Of a stretch of 64,000 nucleotides of DNA, positions 50,358-61,074 are shown in pieces; the stretch's first letter is position 1; the number at the start of each line of letters is the position of its first letter. A program made the translations under genes and the position numbers. The notes under the pieces were generated by a model, which ran no database searches, was not told the DNA's origin, and worked only from the letters and a program-made list of their open reading frames with translations. The stretch spans positions 248,001-312,000 of the forward strand of contig NZ_CP151657.1 in the NCBI RefSeq assembly GCF_038405225.1. The letters run 5' to 3'. Source of the DNA: Arthrobacter citreus. Its GTDB lineage: Bacteria; Actinomycetota; Actinomycetes; Actinomycetales; Micrococcaceae.

Positions 50358-50489
50358 ATGGAATTACTGATTATTCTCGCCGTGGTTGTCGCCGTTGTGG
50401 GTGGAGTGGCCTGGGGCCGGAGAAGTTTCCGCCGTGAAATCGACCGGGCCAAGCGCATCCGCCGGGCGAACCGCGACGGCCGGTCCTAA
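50358..50489 (+). CDS. Short single-span membrane protein (43 aa)
   Basis: 43 codons: MELLIILAVVVAVVGGVAWG forms one membrane helix, followed by a strongly basic tail (RRSFRREIDRAKRIRRANRDGRS). The preceding bases are TTAGGATCGGTGA, with AGGA nine bases before the ATG. It lies 32 bp after the giant membrane protein gene, so it may be cotranscribed. Function unknown; the charge pattern indicates a real C-in membrane peptide. Confidence 0.6.
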   Translation: MELLIILAVVVAVVGGVAWGRRSFRREIDRAKRIRRANRDGRS

Positions 50490-50978
50490 AAGCGGAGCGT
50501 CACGCTCCCTCGGCCTGGTTTTCCCGCGCTGTCGGGCTGCGGTAGACTGGGAAACGTTGACTTGCCGGTGATCGCAGCATCACCGCCGTAGTCTGCCGGA
50601 GGCCGCCGGATTGGCGGATTCACCGCAATTCTGGCAGACTAGAGAAGTTGTTCAAGCGCTTAGGTGCCCGCATGTGCTCGTTTGGCCGGTTTCGGCCGGC
50701 ATGGCAGTGCATGATGAGATGTCGTCCCGGTCAGGATAATGCCTGACGCAGGGTCGGATCCTTCAGGGTAAAAGCCCATATATAACCCGCCCCCAATCTT
50801 GCCCGGGTATCGCAGATCAAGAATCCGCGACACGCCCGAGCGCGGGGGTCGGAGCCTCGGCAGGGTGAGGAACCCGGATTTATCCGGATTCAGTCTGTTG
50901 GAGGAGTGCCAGGCCGTAAAGGCAGCTAGGTACAAAAACTGTACAGAGAGCAATACTCGAAGAAAGAGGCACGACGCC
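50490..50978 (+). other. Upstream region of the S10 operon
   Basis: 489 bp without a gene. Candidate promoters are a TAGACT at 50543-50548 and TTGGCG-N18-CAGACT ending at 50640. The remaining roughly 330 bp would be a long leader that includes the GGCCGG-TTT-CGGCC hairpin near 50684. In E. coli L4 controls this leader; no such element can be recognised by eye here. Confidence 0.5.
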
Positions 50979-51287
50979 ATGGCGGGACAAAAAATCCGCA
51001 TCCGGCTGAAGTCGTATGACCACGAGGTCATCGACGTATCAGCACGGAAGATCGTTGAGACGGTCACGCGTGCAGGCGCAACGGTAGTAGGCCCCGTGCC
51101 GCTGCCCACGGAAAAGAACGTGTACTGCGTTATCCGTTCGCCGCACAAGTACAAGGACAGCCGCGAGCACTTTGAAATGCGCACGCACAAGCGTCTGATC
51201 GACATCATTGACCCCACGCCCAAGGCCGTTGACTCGCTGATGCGTCTCGACCTGCCTGCCGACGTGAACATCGAAATCAAGCTGTAG
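50979..51287 (+). CDS. rpsJ: 30S ribosomal protein S10
   Basis: 102 residues, standard length, starting [24 protein letters not shown], with [33 protein letters not shown]. Also the NusE antitermination partner of NusB. The GTP-rich leader ends with AAAGAGGCACGACGCC before the ATG. First gene of the S10 operon. Confidence 0.98.
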
Positions 51288-51305
51288 GGGGGGGAGCGGA
51301 TACTT

Positions 51306-51962
51306 ATGTCTACTTCACTTACACGCCAGGTCAAGGGCCTTCTGGGCACCAAGCTGGGCATGACCCAGGTCTGGGACGAGAACAACAAGCTCATCCCCGT
51401 CACCGTCGTTCAGGCTGACTCGAACGTCGTTACACAGCTGCGCAACGCGGAAAAGGACGGCTACACCGCCGTTCAGATCGGCTACGGCCAGATCGACCCG
51501 CGCAAGGTGACCAAGCCGCTGGCCGGCCACTTTGAAAAGGCAGGCGTCACGCCTCGCCGCCACGTTGTTGAACTGCGCACCGCTGATGCAGACACCTATG
51601 AGCTGGGCCAGGAACTCTCCGTTGAGATTTTCGAAGCCGGCCAGAAGGTCGACATCACCGGAACCTCCAAGGGCAAGGGCTTTGCCGGTGTCATGAAGCG
51701 TCACGGCTTCCACGGCGTCGGTGCCTCCCACGGTGCACACAAGAACCACCGTAAGCCCGGTTCCATCGGTGGCGCATCCACCCCGGGCCGCGTCTTCAAG
51801 GGCGTTCGGATGGCTGGCCGCATGGGCGCCGTCCGCCACACCACGATGAACCTCACGGTTCACGGTGTGGACGCCGAGAAGTCGCTGCTGCTGATCAAGG
51901 GTGCCGTTCCCGGCGCCCGCGGCCAGGTCGTCCTCGTACGCACCGCCGTGAAGGGAGCTTAG
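51306..51962 (+). CDS. rplC: 50S ribosomal protein L3
   Basis: 218 residues. Early 23S-binding assembly protein. Contains [24 protein letters not shown] and the peptidyl-transferase-proximal loop [39 protein letters not shown] precedes the ATG; 18 bp after rpsJ. Confidence 0.98.
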   Translation: MSTSLTRQVKGLLGTKLGMTQVWDENNKLIPVTVVQADSNVVTQLRNAEKDGYTAVQIGYGQIDPRKVTKPLAGHFEKAGVTPRRHVVELRTADADTYELGQELSVEIFEAGQKVDITGTSKGKGFAGVMKRHGFHGVGASHGAHKNHRKPGSIGGASTPGRVFKGVRMAGRMGAVRHTTMNLTVHGVDAEKSLLLIKGAVPGARGQVVLVRTAVKGA

Positions 51963-51966
51963 TCTC

Positions 51967-52581
51967 ATGGCTAACGAAACCACTGTTGAATTCCCCGCAG
52001 CGCTCTTCGACGTTCAGGCGAACGTTCCGCTTCTGCACCAGGTAGTAGTTGCTCAGCTTGCAGCTGCCCGCCAGGGTACGCACAAGACGAAGACCCGCGC
52101 AGAGGTCTCCGGTGCAGGCCGCAAGCCGTTCAAGCAGAAGGGTACCGGCCGCGCCCGTCAGGGTTCCATCCGTGCTCCTCACATGACCGGTGGTGGCGTT
52201 GTCCACGGACCGACGCCCCGCGACTACAGCCAGCGCACCCCCAAGAAGATGATTGCCGCCGCACTTCGCGGAGCACTCTCCGACCGGGCACGCAACGGCC
52301 GCATCCACGTCCTTGAAACCCTGGTAGCCGGCGAAACGCCGTCCACCAAGGCTGCACGCGACGCCCTGCGTTCACTTTCCGACCGCAAGAACATGCTCGT
52401 TGTCATCGAGCGCGCCAACGATGTTGCTGCACTTTCCGTGCGCAACCTCCCGGCTGTTCACGTGATCTATGTAGATCAGCTGAACACCTACGACGTGCTT
52501 GTTGCTGATGACGTGGTCTTCACCAAGGCTGCCTACGACGAGTTCGTCGGCAAGAACACTGTCAAGGAGGACGCCAAGTGA
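51967..52581 (+). CDS. rplD: 50S ribosomal protein L4
   Basis: 204 residues. The exit-tunnel loop is [20 protein letters not shown] followed by [23 protein letters not shown], the region where macrolide-resistance changes arise; it looks wild type. It starts 4 bp after rplC, and its TGA overlaps the rplW GTG. Confidence 0.98.
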   Translation: MANETTVEFPAALFDVQANVPLLHQVVVAQLAAARQGTHKTKTRAEVSGAGRKPFKQKGTGRARQGSIRAPHMTGGGVVHGPTPRDYSQRTPKKMIAAALRGALSDRARNGRIHVLETLVAGETPSTKAARDALRSLSDRKNMLVVIERANDVAALSVRNLPAVHVIYVDQLNTYDVLVADDVVFTKAAYDEFVGKNTVKEDAK

Positions 52582-52883
52582 GCGCGACCACCGCAAAGGA
52601 CCCTCGCGACGTGGTGCTGGCACCCGTCGTTTCGGAAAAGAGCTACGGCCTGATCGACGAAGGTAAGTACACCTTCCTGGTCGACCCCCGCTCCAACAAG
52701 ACCGAGATCAAGCTGGCCGTGGAGAAAATCTTCTCCGTCAAGGTCGACTCGATCAACACCATCAACCGTGCCGGTAAGCGTAAGCGGACCAAGTTCGGAT
52801 GGGGACAGCGCAAGAACACCAAGCGCGCCATTGTCACCCTGAAGGACGGCACAATCGACATCTTCGGCGGTCCGCTCAGCTAG
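52578..52883 (+). CDS. rplW: 50S ribosomal protein L23
   Basis: 101 residues. SRP and trigger-factor docking protein at the tunnel exit. Motifs [24 protein letters not shown] and [24 protein letters not shown] start overlaps the rplD stop (GTGA), giving coupled translation; CAAGGAGGACG supplies the ribosome-binding site. Confidence 0.97.
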   Translation: MSATTAKDPRDVVLAPVVSEKSYGLIDEGKYTFLVDPRSNKTEIKLAVEKIFSVKVDSINTINRAGKRKRTKFGWGQRKNTKRAIVTLKDGTIDIFGGPLS

Positions 52884-52914
52884 GGCGGAGACCACTTTAA
52901 CGAGGAAATAAATA

Positions 52915-53754
52915 ATGGGAATCCGTAAATACAAGCCGACTACACCGGGCCGTCGCGGCTCGAGTGTCGCCGACTTCACCGAAATCACGCGGTCGACGCC
53001 GGAAAAGTCGTTGGTACGCCCGCTGCCCAAAAAGGGTGGACGTAACAACACCGGTAAGATCACCACCAGGCACAAGGGTGGTGGGCACAAGCGTCAGTAC
53101 CGTCTGATCGACTTCCGCCGCCACGACAAGGACGGCGTCGACGCTCGCGTTGCCGAGATCGAATACGATCCGAACCGTACCGCCCGCATTGCGCTGCTGC
53201 ACTACGTTGATGGCACCAAGCGTTACATCATTGCCCCGAACAAGCTCAAGCAGGGCGACCACGTAGAGGCCGGAGCCGGCGCTGACATCAAGCCCGGCAA
53301 CAACCTGCCCCTGCGCAACATCCCCGTGGGTACCACCATCCACGCAGTTGAGCTGCGTCCGGGCGGTGGCGCCAAGATGGCCCGCTCCGCCGGTGCATCG
53401 GTTCAGCTTGTTGCCAAGGAAGGCCGCTTCGCCCAGCTGCGTCTGCCTTCCGGCGAAATCCGCAACGTCGATGCGCGCTGCCGCGCCACCATCGGCGAGG
53501 TCGGCAACGCCGAGCAGTCCAACATCAACTGGGGTAAGGCCGGCCGTATGCGCTGGAAGGGCGTACGCCCGACCGTCCGCGGTGTCGCCATGAACCCGGT
53601 CGACCACCCGCACGGTGGTGGTGAAGGTAAGACCTCCGGTGGACGCCACCCGGTCAACCCGAACGGTAAGCGCGAAGGCCGCACACGCCGCCCCAATAAA
53701 GAGAGCGACAACCTCATTGTGCGTCGCCGTCGTTCCGGCAAGAACAAGCGATAG
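52915..53754 (+). CDS. rplB: 50S ribosomal protein L2
   Basis: 279 residues, peptidyl-transferase centre protein. Contains [40 protein letters not shown], the conserved [10 protein letters not shown]-type stretch and [22 protein letters not shown] with its essential histidine. It lies 31 bp after rplW with GAGGAAATAA before the ATG. Confidence 0.98.
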   Translation: MGIRKYKPTTPGRRGSSVADFTEITRSTPEKSLVRPLPKKGGRNNTGKITTRHKGGGHKRQYRLIDFRRHDKDGVDARVAEIEYDPNRTARIALLHYVDGTKRYIIAPNKLKQGDHVEAGAGADIKPGNNLPLRNIPVGTTIHAVELRPGGGAKMARSAGASVQLVAKEGRFAQLRLPSGEIRNVDARCRATIGEVGNAEQSNINWGKAGRMRWKGVRPTVRGVAMNPVDHPHGGGEGKTSGGRHPVNPNGKREGRTRRPNKESDNLIVRRRRSGKNKR

Positions 53755-53766
53755 GAGCCTGGAAAC

Positions 53767-54048
53767 ATGCCACGCAGCCTGAAGAAAGGCCCCTTCGTCG
53801 ACCAGCACCTGTTCCTTAAGGTAGCGGCCGAAAACGAAAAGGGCACCAAGAACGTCATCAAGACGTGGTCCCGTCGTTCGATGATCATCCCCGACATGCT
53901 CGGGCACACGATCGCCGTACACGATGGACGTAAGCACATTCCGGTGTTTGTCACGGAGTCGATGGTCGGGCACAAGCTCGGCGAATTCGCCCTGACGCGT
54001 ACATTCCGCGGCCATGTGAAGGACGACCGCAAGGGCAAGCGCCGCTAG
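53767..54048 (+). CDS. rpsS: 30S ribosomal protein S19
   Basis: 93 residues, standard length: [43 protein letters not shown] and the C-terminal [23 protein letters not shown]. It complexes with S13 in the 30S head. 12 bp after rplB. Confidence 0.98.
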   Translation: MPRSLKKGPFVDQHLFLKVAAENEKGTKNVIKTWSRRSMIIPDMLGHTIAVHDGRKHIPVFVTESMVGHKLGEFALTRTFRGHVKDDRKGKRR

Positions 54049-54086
54049 GCGCTGCTCTTTCGGCAGAAGACGAGAGAAGGAAAGCA

Positions 54087-54452
54087 ATGGAAGCCAAGGC
54101 AATTGCGCGTCATATCCGCGTAACGCCTATGAAGGCCCGGCGCGTCGTCAACCTTGTTCGTGGCAAGCAAGCGAATGAGGCAATGGCAATTCTGAAGTTT
54201 GCCCCCCAGGCAGCATCGGAGCCGGTACTTAAGGTAGTTCAGTCGGCCATGGCCAACGCACGTGTCCTCGCGGACCGTGACGGCGTGGCCTTCGACGAGG
54301 GTGACCTCTTCATCAGCGACGCATTCGTTGACGAAGGGCCCACCATGAAGCGGTTCCAGCCCCGTGCACAGGGCCGCGCGTACCGCATCAACAAGCGGAC
54401 CAGCCACGTCACTGTGGTTGTCGCAACCCCCAAAATCGAGGAGGAACGCTAA
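54087..54452 (+). CDS. rplV: 50S ribosomal protein L22
   Basis: 121 residues. Contains [20 protein letters not shown] and the tunnel hairpin with [33 protein letters not shown] precedes the ATG. Its TAA directly abuts the rpsC GTG. Confidence 0.98.
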   Translation: MEAKAIARHIRVTPMKARRVVNLVRGKQANEAMAILKFAPQAASEPVLKVVQSAMANARVLADRDGVAFDEGDLFISDAFVDEGPTMKRFQPRAQGRAYRINKRTSHVTVVVATPKIEEER

Positions 54453-55295
54453 GTGGGACAGAAAGTTAACCCGCACGGGTTCCGACTCGGCATCACCACT
54501 GACCATGTGTCGCACTGGTTTGCTGACAGCAACAAGCCGGGCCAGCGCTACAAGGACTTCGTCCGCGAGGACATCAAGATCCGTCAGCTCATGTCCACGG
54601 GCATGGACCGCGCCGGCATCGCCAAGGTAGAGATCGAGCGCACCCGCGACCGTGTCCGCGTGGATATCCACACGGCACGTCCGGGCATCGTTATCGGCCG
54701 CCGCGGCGCCGAAGCGGACCGCATCCGCGGCGAGCTGGAAAAGCTCACGGGCAAGCAGGTTCAGCTGAACATCCTCGAGGTCAAGAACCCCGAGATGGAA
54801 GCACAGCTTGTTGCCCAGGGCGTTGCTGAGCAGCTCTCTTCCCGCGTGGCTTTCCGCCGTGCCATGAAGAAGGCCATCCAGTCCGCACAGCGTGCCGGCG
54901 CCAAGGGTATCCGTATCCAGTGCTCCGGCCGTCTGGGCGGCGCTGAAATGAGCCGTTCGGAGTTCTACCGCGAAGGCCGTGTGCCCCTGCACACCCTCCG
55001 CGCGCAGATCGACTACGGCTTCTTCGAAGCCAAGACCACCTTCGGCCGCATCGGCGTGAAGGTCTGGATCTACAAGGGCGACGTCACCGCTAAGGAACTG
55101 GCTGCACAGCAGGCTGCCGCACCGTCCCGCGGACGCTCCAGCGACCGTCCGGGCCGCGGCCCGGCCGACCGTGGAGACCGTGGCGGAGAGCGCCGTCGTC
55201 GTCCCGAGCGTAGCGACAAAGCCGCCGCGCCTGCTGCTGCAGAGGCCCCGGCCGCTGAGGCAGCTGCCCCCGCAGCAGAAGGAGGACAGGCTTAA
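54453..55295 (+). CDS. rpsC: 30S ribosomal protein S3
   Basis: 280 residues, about 45-50 longer than E. coli S3. The KH domain includes [21 protein letters not shown], and the C-terminal S3 domain has [20 protein letters not shown] and [21 protein letters not shown]. The extra C-terminus is Arg/Gly-rich ([20 protein letters not shown]) and then an Ala-Pro-Glu tail. GTG start immediately after the rplV stop. Confidence 0.98.
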   Translation: MGQKVNPHGFRLGITTDHVSHWFADSNKPGQRYKDFVREDIKIRQLMSTGMDRAGIAKVEIERTRDRVRVDIHTARPGIVIGRRGAEADRIRGELEKLTGKQVQLNILEVKNPEMEAQLVAQGVAEQLSSRVAFRRAMKKAIQSAQRAGAKGIRIQCSGRLGGAEMSRSEFYREGRVPLHTLRAQIDYGFFEAKTTFGRIGVKVWIYKGDVTAKELAAQQAAAPSRGRSSDRPGRGPADRGDRGGERRRRPERSDKAAAPAAAEAPAAEAAAPAAEGGQA

Positions 55296-55712
55296 ATGCT
55301 TATCCCACGTCGAGTCAAGTTCCGTAAGCAGCACCACCCGGGTCGTTCCGGCGCTGCAACCGGCGGCACTGCAGTCAGCTTCGGCGAGTGGGGCATCCAG
55401 GCTTTGACGCCTGCGTATGTCACCAACCGTCAGATTGAAGCTGCACGTATTGCCATGACGCGCCACATCAAGCGCGGCGGAAAGGTCTGGATCAACATTT
55501 ACCCGGACCGTCCGCTGACGAAGAAGCCGGCCGAAACCCGCATGGGTTCCGGTAAGGGTTCTCCGGAGTGGTGGGTTGCAAACGTCAAGCCGGGTCGGGT
55601 TCTCTTTGAGATCTCCGGTGTCAATGAAGAGGTAGCTCGTGAGGCCCTGCGCCTGGCGATCCATAAGCTGCCGTTGAAGGCACGCATTGTGCGTCGCGAG
55701 GGTGGTGAATAG
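55296..55712 (+). CDS. rplP: 50S ribosomal protein L16
   Basis: 138 residues, standard: [42 protein letters not shown] and [20 protein letters not shown] near the A site. The ATG follows the rpsC TAA without a gap; AAGGAGGACAGG inside the rpsC end is the ribosome-binding site. Confidence 0.98.
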   Translation: MLIPRRVKFRKQHHPGRSGAATGGTAVSFGEWGIQALTPAYVTNRQIEAARIAMTRHIKRGGKVWINIYPDRPLTKKPAETRMGSGKGSPEWWVANVKPGRVLFEISGVNEEVAREALRLAIHKLPLKARIVRREGGE

Positions 55713-55714
55713 AA

Positions 55715-56047
55715 ATGGCAATTGGTTCAAAGGAACTGGCACCGAAGCAGCTGGACGGCTTCGATAAGGACCGTCTCGTCGAGGAACTTCGCAAGGCCAA
55801 GGAAGAGCTGTTCAACCTCCGCTTCCAGTCCGCAACCGGTCAGCTGGAAAGCCACGGCCGTCTGCGCGTAGTGAAGCGCGACATCGCACGCATCTACACC
55901 GTGCTGCGTGAGCGCGAGCTGGGGATTCGTCCCGAGGTCGTTGCTCCCGTCGAGGAAGCAGCTCCCGAAAAGGCAGCAAAGAAGTCCAAGAAGAAGGCTA
56001 CCGAGTCTGAAGCTCCGGCCGAGGTCGCTGAGGATGATGCCAAATGA
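55715..56047 (+). CDS. rpmC: 50S ribosomal protein L29 with long C-terminal tail
   Basis: 110 residues, against about 65 in most bacteria. The L29 core is residues 1-70 ([42 protein letters not shown]). The remaining 40 are a Lys/Ala/Glu low-complexity tail ([20 protein letters not shown]). Its last codons overlap the rpsQ ATG (ATGA). Confidence 0.96.
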   Translation: MAIGSKELAPKQLDGFDKDRLVEELRKAKEELFNLRFQSATGQLESHGRLRVVKRDIARIYTVLRERELGIRPEVVAPVEEAAPEKAAKKSKKKATESEAPAEVAEDDAK

Positions 56048-56349
56048 GTGAAAACAAGAATGAGGCAGCAGTGACAACTGACGCAAACGGAGCCGATGCC
56101 CGCGGGTACCGGAAGACCGCACGCGGCTACGTGGTCTCTGACAAGATGGATAAGACCGTCGTTGTTCAGGTTGAAGACCGCGTCAAGCACGCCCTGTACG
56201 GAAAGGTGCTTCGCCGCACCTCGAAGCTCAAGGCCCACGACGAGCAGAATGCTGCCGGCGTTGGAGACCTCGTGCTGATCGCCGAAACCCGGCCGCTCTC
56301 CGCTACGAAGCGGTGGCGCCTGGTCGAGATCCTCGAGAAGGCTAAGTAA
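56044..56349 (+). CDS. rpsQ: 30S ribosomal protein S17
   Basis: 101 residues with about 15-20 extra N-terminal residues. Core: [43 protein letters not shown] and [24 protein letters not shown]. Coupled to rpmC through ATGA. Last gene of the S10 operon here. Confidence 0.97.
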   Translation: MSENKNEAAVTTDANGADARGYRKTARGYVVSDKMDKTVVVQVEDRVKHALYGKVLRRTSKLKAHDEQNAAGVGDLVLIAETRPLSATKRWRLVEILEKAK

Positions 56350-56706
56350 CACCAGCAGTACATCCGGCCGGCCCGCCGGCGAGCTGATCCCCGCAAGGGG
56401 AAAAGCCCGCCGGTAACCGCCCACCGGCGACAGGGCCCCGGCCGCGTTATCATCCGATTTCGCATCCGGGGCCCTTTCGCGATAAACTTGAAATCTTGTC
56501 TGTGCGGTGCGGAAGTGTGTCCAGTTTTGGACACCGCATCCTCACCGCCGTATGAGACAAAAGCCCGATAATCTTGTTCGGCACTGAGCCGCGGCCCGCC
56601 GCGGTCAGCCCCTGAGGGGGAGTGCTGAGTACCAGTATTACGGGGTCCACCCATATCCGTTCCGCAAGGCTCAATTTGAGAACCGGCGCGACGACAGGAG
56701 TTATAA
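56350..56706 (+). other. S10-spc operon boundary
   Basis: 357 bp without a gene, unusual because rpsQ and rplN are often close together. It contains nested CCGCCGG inverted repeats just after rpsQ, a terminator-like hairpin (56432-56475) and an A/T-richer stretch (GCGATAAACTTGAAATC and CCCGATAATCTTG) where a new promoter for the spc operon is likely. No confident -35/-10 pair was identified. Confidence 0.5.
56432..56475 (+). terminator. Terminator-like hairpin after rpsQ
   Basis: AGGGCCCCGG (56432-56441) and CCGGGGCCCT (56466-56475) form a perfect 10-bp stem with a 24-nt loop, followed by TTCGCG. It probably ends or thins S10-operon transcription before the spc operon. Confidence 0.55.
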
Positions 56707-57075
56707 GTGATTCAGCAGGAGTCGCGGCTTAAGGTCGCCGACAACACTGGTGCCAAGGAAATCTTGACCATCCGTGTTCTCGGTGGATCCGGACGTCGCT
56801 ACGCAGGCATTGGCGACACCATCGTTGCCACCGTCAAGGATGCAATTCCCGGCGGCAACGTCAAGAAGGGCGATGTGGTCAAGGCCGTCATCGTTCGTAC
56901 CAAGAAGGAACGCCGTCGCCAGGACGGTTCCTACATCAAGTTCGATGAGAACGCTGCAGTGATCTTGAAGAATGACGGAGACCCCCGCGGTACCCGCATC
57001 TTCGGCCCGGTCGGCCGCGAGCTTCGCGACAAGAAGTTCATGAAGATCATTTCGCTGGCTCCGGAGGTGCTGTAG
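56707..57075 (+). CDS. rplN: 50S ribosomal protein L14
   Basis: 122 residues, standard: [27 protein letters not shown] and [31 protein letters not shown] start with GACAGGAG upstream. First gene of the spc operon. Confidence 0.98.
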   Translation: MIQQESRLKVADNTGAKEILTIRVLGGSGRRYAGIGDTIVATVKDAIPGGNVKKGDVVKAVIVRTKKERRRQDGSYIKFDENAAVILKNDGDPRGTRIFGPVGRELRDKKFMKIISLAPEVL

Positions 57076-57078
57076 TCC

Positions 57079-57438
57079 ATGGCAAAAATCAAAAAGGGTG
57101 ACCTCGTGCAGGTCATCAGCGGCGCAACTGCTGCCCGCGGCGGAGACCGCGGCAAGCAGGGCAAGGTTCTGAAGGTCTACACCGACACGAACCGCGTTTT
57201 GGTTGAAGGCGTCAACACGGTCAAGAAGCACACCAAGGTCGGCCAGTCCTCCAAGGGCTCCAAGACCGGTGGCATCGAGATTGTCGAAGCTCCCCTCCAC
57301 GTTTCCAACGTCGCGATCGTTGACCCGGAAACGAAGAAGCCGACCCGTGTTGGCTACCGTCAGGAAATCGTCGAAAAAGACGGCCGTGAGCGCACTGTGC
57401 GTATCCGCGTCGCCAAGGGCTCTGGGAAGGACCTCTAA
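57079..57438 (+). CDS. rplX: 50S ribosomal protein L24
   Basis: 119 residues. KOW-type start [21 protein letters not shown] then [22 protein letters not shown]. Assembly initiator protein. Starts 3 bp after rplN and overlaps rplE by one base (TAATG). Confidence 0.98.
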   Translation: MAKIKKGDLVQVISGATAARGGDRGKQGKVLKVYTDTNRVLVEGVNTVKKHTKVGQSSKGSKTGGIEIVEAPLHVSNVAIVDPETKKPTRVGYRQEIVEKDGRERTVRIRVAKGSGKDL

Positions 57439-58007
57439 TGACTGAGACCGTCACCAAGATCGTTCCCCGTCTGAAGACCCGCTACGCAGCGGAGATCAAG
57501 AAGACCCTGCAGGACGAATTCAGCTACGCAAACGTCAACCAGGTTCCCCGCCTTGTCAAGGTTGTTGTGAATATGGGTGTTGGAGATGCCGCCAAGGACT
57601 CCAAGCTCATTGACGGTGCAGTCAAGGACCTGACCCAGATCACGGGTCAGAAGCCGCAGGTCACGAAGGCCCGCAAGTCGATCGCACAGTTCAAGCTGCG
57701 CGAAGGCATGCCCATCGGCTGCCACGCAACTCTGCGTGGAGACCGCATGTGGGAATTCGTCGACCGCCTGGTTACCCTGGCGCTGCCGCGTATCCGCGAC
57801 TTCCGCGGCCTCAACGGCAAGCAGTTCGACGGCAACGGCAACTACACGTTCGGTCTGACCGAGCAGTCGATGTTCCACGAAATCGATCAGGATAAGATCG
57901 ATCGCGTTCGCGGCATGGACATCACCGTAGTGACCACCGCAAAGACCGATGACGAGGGACGCGCGCTGCTCAAGGCGCTCGGCTTCCCGTTTACATCCGA
58001 AGATTAA
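57438..58007 (+). CDS. rplE: 50S ribosomal protein L5
   Basis: 189 residues. Binds 5S rRNA; contains [49 protein letters not shown] and [21 protein letters not shown]. In many actinobacteria a small zinc-type S14 gene follows; here the next 90 bp are empty and rpsH follows. Confidence 0.98.
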   Translation: MTETVTKIVPRLKTRYAAEIKKTLQDEFSYANVNQVPRLVKVVVNMGVGDAAKDSKLIDGAVKDLTQITGQKPQVTKARKSIAQFKLREGMPIGCHATLRGDRMWEFVDRLVTLALPRIRDFRGLNGKQFDGNGNYTFGLTEQSMFHEIDQDKIDRVRGMDITVVTTAKTDDEGRALLKALGFPFTSED

Positions 58008-58097
58008 TTACTACGTAACAGGTCCGACGGACCTCCGCTCGGGTGCGCCTGAGCGCGAACTCCGCAGGAAACCGTTACGAGGGAGGGCAAGAGCCCA

Positions 58098-58496
58098 ATG
58101 ACAATGACAGATCCTGTCGCAGACATGCTTACGCGTCTGCGCAATGCAAACTCGGCATATCACGATACCGTGTCCATGCCTTACAGCAAGCTCAAGGCGC
58201 GCGTCGCTGACATCCTGAAGGCCGAGGGCTACATCGCCGGCTGGAAGGAAGAAGAGGCCGTCGTCGGCAAGAAGCTGACCCTTGATCTCAAATTCGGTCC
58301 GAACCGCGAGCGTTCCATCGCCGGCGTGCGTCGTATCTCCAAGCCCGGTCTGCGCGTTTACGCAAAGTCCACCAACCTGCCGCGTGTTCTCGGTGGTCTG
58401 GGTATCGCAATCCTGTCGACGTCGTCAGGTCTCCTGACCGACCGCCAGGCCGCTAAGAAGGGTGTAGGTGGGGAAGTCCTCGCCTACGTCTGGTAG
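58098..58496 (+). CDS. rpsH: 30S ribosomal protein S8
   Basis: 132 residues, standard: [48 protein letters not shown] and [32 protein letters not shown] lies about ten bases before the ATG at 58098; an ATG at 58104 is the alternative. Confidence 0.98.
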   Translation: MTMTDPVADMLTRLRNANSAYHDTVSMPYSKLKARVADILKAEGYIAGWKEEEAVVGKKLTLDLKFGPNRERSIAGVRRISKPGLRVYAKSTNLPRVLGGLGIAILSTSSGLLTDRQAAKKGVGGEVLAYVW

Positions 58497-58514
58497 CAGG
58501 GAAGGGAAAGAAAA

Positions 58515-59051
58515 ATGTCACGTATTGGACGTCTGCCCATCCCGGTTCCTGCCGGAGTAGAAATCGCCGTTGACGGCGATCTCGTATCGGTCAAGGGTGC
58601 CAAGGGCGAGCTGAAGCACACTGTGCCCAGCCCGATCACTGTCACTCTCGACGACAGCACCATCACCGTTGCCCGCCCGAACGACGAGCGCGAATCCCGT
58701 GCCCTTCACGGCCTGACCCGCACCCTGATCGCCAACATGATCACCGGTGTGACCGAAGGCTACAAGAAGGACCTGGAAATTGTCGGCACCGGTTACCGCG
58801 TGCAGGCCAAGGGAGCGGACCTCGAGTTCGCCCTGGGCTACAGCCACCCGGTTCCGGTCACGGCACCCGAGGGCATCACGCTTACCGTCGTGGGTCCCAC
58901 GAAGGTCACAGTGTCCGGCATCGACAAGCAGCAGGTGGGCGAGGTTTCGGCCAACATCCGCAAGCTGCGCAAGCCCGATCCCTACAAGGGCAAGGGTATT
59001 CGTTATGCCGGCGAGATTGTCCGCCGCAAGGTCGGAAAGGCTGGTAAGTAA
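58515..59051 (+). CDS. rplF: 50S ribosomal protein L6
   Basis: 178 residues. Duplicated L6 fold: [16 protein letters not shown] in the first half, and [20 protein letters not shown] with the conserved C-terminal [26 protein letters not shown] precedes the ATG. 3 bp before rplR. Confidence 0.98.
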   Translation: MSRIGRLPIPVPAGVEIAVDGDLVSVKGAKGELKHTVPSPITVTLDDSTITVARPNDERESRALHGLTRTLIANMITGVTEGYKKDLEIVGTGYRVQAKGADLEFALGYSHPVPVTAPEGITLTVVGPTKVTVSGIDKQQVGEVSANIRKLRKPDPYKGKGIRYAGEIVRRKVGKAGK

Positions 59052-59053
59052 CC

Positions 59054-59437
59054 ATGGCCATCAGCATTAATAAGAAGCGTAATTCGAAGAGCAAGTCGGC
59101 TGCCCGCAGCCGCCGCCAGCTTCGCATCCGCAAGCGGATCTCCGGTACCGCGGCTCGTCCGCGCCTGGTGGTCAACCGCTCGGCCCGCCACGTATTCGTT
59201 CAGGTTGTCGATGACACCCGCGGCGTAACCGTAGCTTCGGCTTCCACCATGGAAGCAGACCTGCGCGCACTGGAAGGCGACAAGACCGCCAAGTCCAAGC
59301 GCGTTGGCGAGCTCGTTGCAGAACGTGCCAAGGCTGCCGGCGTGGAAGCCGTTGTCTTCGACCGCGGTGGCAACCGCTACCACGGCCGCATCGCGGCCGT
59401 TGCCGACGGCGCACGTGAAGGTGGGCTGTCACTGTGA
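59054..59437 (+). CDS. rplR: 50S ribosomal protein L18
   Basis: 127 residues. 5S rRNA-binding protein with [31 protein letters not shown] and [22 protein letters not shown]. Its stop overlaps the rpsE GTG (GTGA). Confidence 0.98.
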   Translation: MAISINKKRNSKSKSAARSRRQLRIRKRISGTAARPRLVVNRSARHVFVQVVDDTRGVTVASASTMEADLRALEGDKTAKSKRVGELVAERAKAAGVEAVVFDRGGNRYHGRIAAVADGAREGGLSL

Positions 59438-60144
59438 CCGAGGTTAACAAGGAAAAGGAAAACCAGGTGACTGAAGCTACAGCTGCGCAGGCAACTGAAA
59501 CCAAGGACGCCGCAGCTCCCGCCACTGACGACCGCCGCGGCGGCCGTAAGGGCGAGCAGCGCTCCGACCGTGGAGGCCGCGGCGAACGCGGTGGCCGCGG
59601 TGGCCGCGACGGCGGACGCAACGATGAGAAGGACAAGTTCATTGAACGCGTCGTGACCATCAACCGCGTTGCCAAGGTGGTCAAGGGTGGTCGTCGCTTC
59701 AGCTTCACCGCTCTGGTGGTTGTCGGCGACGGCAACGGCATGGTTGGTGTCGGCTACGGCAAGGCCAAGGAAGTTCCCTCCGCTATCGCGAAGGCCGTCG
59801 AAGAAGCCAAGAAGACTTTCTTCCGCGTCCCGCGTATCGGTGGAACCATTCCCCACCTTGTCCAGGGTGAAGCTGCCGCAGGCGTCGTCCTGCTGCGTCC
59901 GGCTTCCCCGGGTACCGGTGTTATCGCCGGTGGTCCGGTCCGCGCCATTCTCGAATGCGCCGGAATCCACGACGTTCTGTCCAAGTCGCTCGGGTCCTCC
60001 AACGCCATCAACATCGTGCACGCCACGGTTGATGCGCTGAAGCGCCTCGAAGAGCCTCAGGCAGTGGCTGCCCGCCGCGGCCTGCCGCTGGACGAGGTTG
60101 TGCCTGCTGCGATGCTCCGCAACATGCAGAAGGCAGGTGCCTGA
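59434..60144 (+). CDS. rpsE: 30S ribosomal protein S5 with Arg/Gly-rich N-terminus
   Basis: 236 residues, about 70 longer than E. coli S5. After the N-terminal extension (acidic/Ala, then [20 protein letters not shown]) the core begins [25 protein letters not shown] and includes [16 protein letters not shown] and the spectinomycin-region residues near VVKGGRRF, wild type by eye. GTG at 59434 gives coupling to rplR; an internal GTG at 59467 is possible. Confidence 0.97.
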   Translation: MTEVNKEKENQVTEATAAQATETKDAAAPATDDRRGGRKGEQRSDRGGRGERGGRGGRDGGRNDEKDKFIERVVTINRVAKVVKGGRRFSFTALVVVGDGNGMVGVGYGKAKEVPSAIAKAVEEAKKTFFRVPRIGGTIPHLVQGEAAAGVVLLRPASPGTGVIAGGPVRAILECAGIHDVLSKSLGSSNAINIVHATVDALKRLEEPQAVAARRGLPLDEVVPAAMLRNMQKAGA

Positions 60145-60356
60145 TGACTACTCCGAAGAACGTTGCCGTCAGCACGGCAAAGCTCAAGATCACCCAGATT
60201 AAGTCCACCATCGGTGGTAAGCAGAATCAGAAGGACACGCTGCGCTCATTGGGCCTGCGACGCATCGGTGCAACCACCGTTCGCACCGCAGACGCCGTGA
60301 CCGTTGGCATGATCAACACGGTTCCGCACCTCGTGAAGGTTGAGGAGGCGAATTAA
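60144..60356 (+). CDS. rpmD: 50S ribosomal protein L30
   Basis: 70 residues, short bacterial type: [20 protein letters not shown] and [28 protein letters not shown] overlaps the rpsE stop (TGATG). Confidence 0.97.
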   Translation: MTTPKNVAVSTAKLKITQIKSTIGGKQNQKDTLRSLGLRRIGATTVRTADAVTVGMINTVPHLVKVEEAN

Positions 60357-60357
60357 C

Positions 60358-60822
60358 ATGGCCGAAGATAACAACAACGAACACGCGCTGAAGGTTCACC
60401 ACCTGCGTCCGGCACCCGGTGCCAAGACGGCCAAGACCCGTGTTGGCCGCGGTGAAGGTTCCAAGGGTAAGACTGCAGGCCGCGGTATGAAGGGCACCAA
60501 GGCCCGTTACCAGGTCAAGGCCGGTTTCGCAGGCGGGCAGCTGCCGCTGCACATGCGTCTGCCGAAGCTCCGCGGCTTCAAGAACCCGTTCCGGGTCGAG
60601 TTCCAGGTTGTTAACCTGGACAAGATCTCGGAGCTGTTCCCGGAAGGCGGCGACATCACTGTTGCCGACCTGGTTGCCAAGGGCGCCGTTCGCAAGAACC
60701 AGCCCGTCAAGGTCCTGGGCACCGGCGACATCACCGTCAAGGTGAACGTCACCGCTGATGCATTCTCCGCCAGTGCGGCAGAGAAGATTGCCGCAGCAGG
60801 CGGAACGACCTCGGCGCTCTAA
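60358..60822 (+). CDS. rplO: 50S ribosomal protein L15
   Basis: 154 residues from ATG 60358 (GAGGAGGCG upstream). Contains [53 protein letters not shown] and the C-terminal [20 protein letters not shown]. Last gene before the terminator that separates the spc ribosomal genes from secY. Confidence 0.98.
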   Translation: MAEDNNNEHALKVHHLRPAPGAKTAKTRVGRGEGSKGKTAGRGMKGTKARYQVKAGFAGGQLPLHMRLPKLRGFKNPFRVEFQVVNLDKISELFPEGGDITVADLVAKGAVRKNQPVKVLGTGDITVKVNVTADAFSASAAEKIAAAGGTTSAL

Positions 60823-60908
60823 GCACCGTGTACGTTCCGTGCAGCGACTTCCGGCGGTCGGGAAACCGGCTGCCGGATAACCGCTGCGCGGTTTGCAGGA
60901 CCAGCACT

Positions 60909-60947
60909 AAACTCTTGGCGGGCCGCACTGCGGCCCGCCTGGAGTTT
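60909..60947 (+). terminator. Terminator after rplO
   Basis: GGCGGGCCGC (60917-60926) pairs perfectly with GCGGCCCGCC (60930-60939) around loop ACT. The stem is extended by AAACTC (60909-60914) with GAGTTT (60942-60947), followed by AGTTTTGTTT. It ends the spc ribosomal genes; secY then needs its own promoter. Confidence 0.88.
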
Positions 60948-61000
60948 AGTTTTGTTTAAGGCACTACCACGCCGCGGGCTTCGTTAACGTTCTACGGGGC

Positions 61001-61015
61001 TTGAGCGGATAGACT
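61001..61015 (+). promoter_or_regulatory. Putative secY promoter (-10 region)
   Basis: TAGACT at 61010-61015 in GAGCGGATAGACTCTG, 60 bp before the secY start and after the rplO terminator. No good -35 was found (TTAACG lies 20 bp upstream). Confidence 0.35.
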
Positions 61016-61074
61016 CTGTTTTTGTTACCAGTCCAATCGGACTCACCTACTTCAGATCTCATTCAGGAGGACGC

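Noticed and set aside
50660-51403. Minus-strand open frame in the S10 leader
   Set aside because: It is antisense to rpsJ and rplC and to the leader, without a ribosome-binding site or recognisable product.
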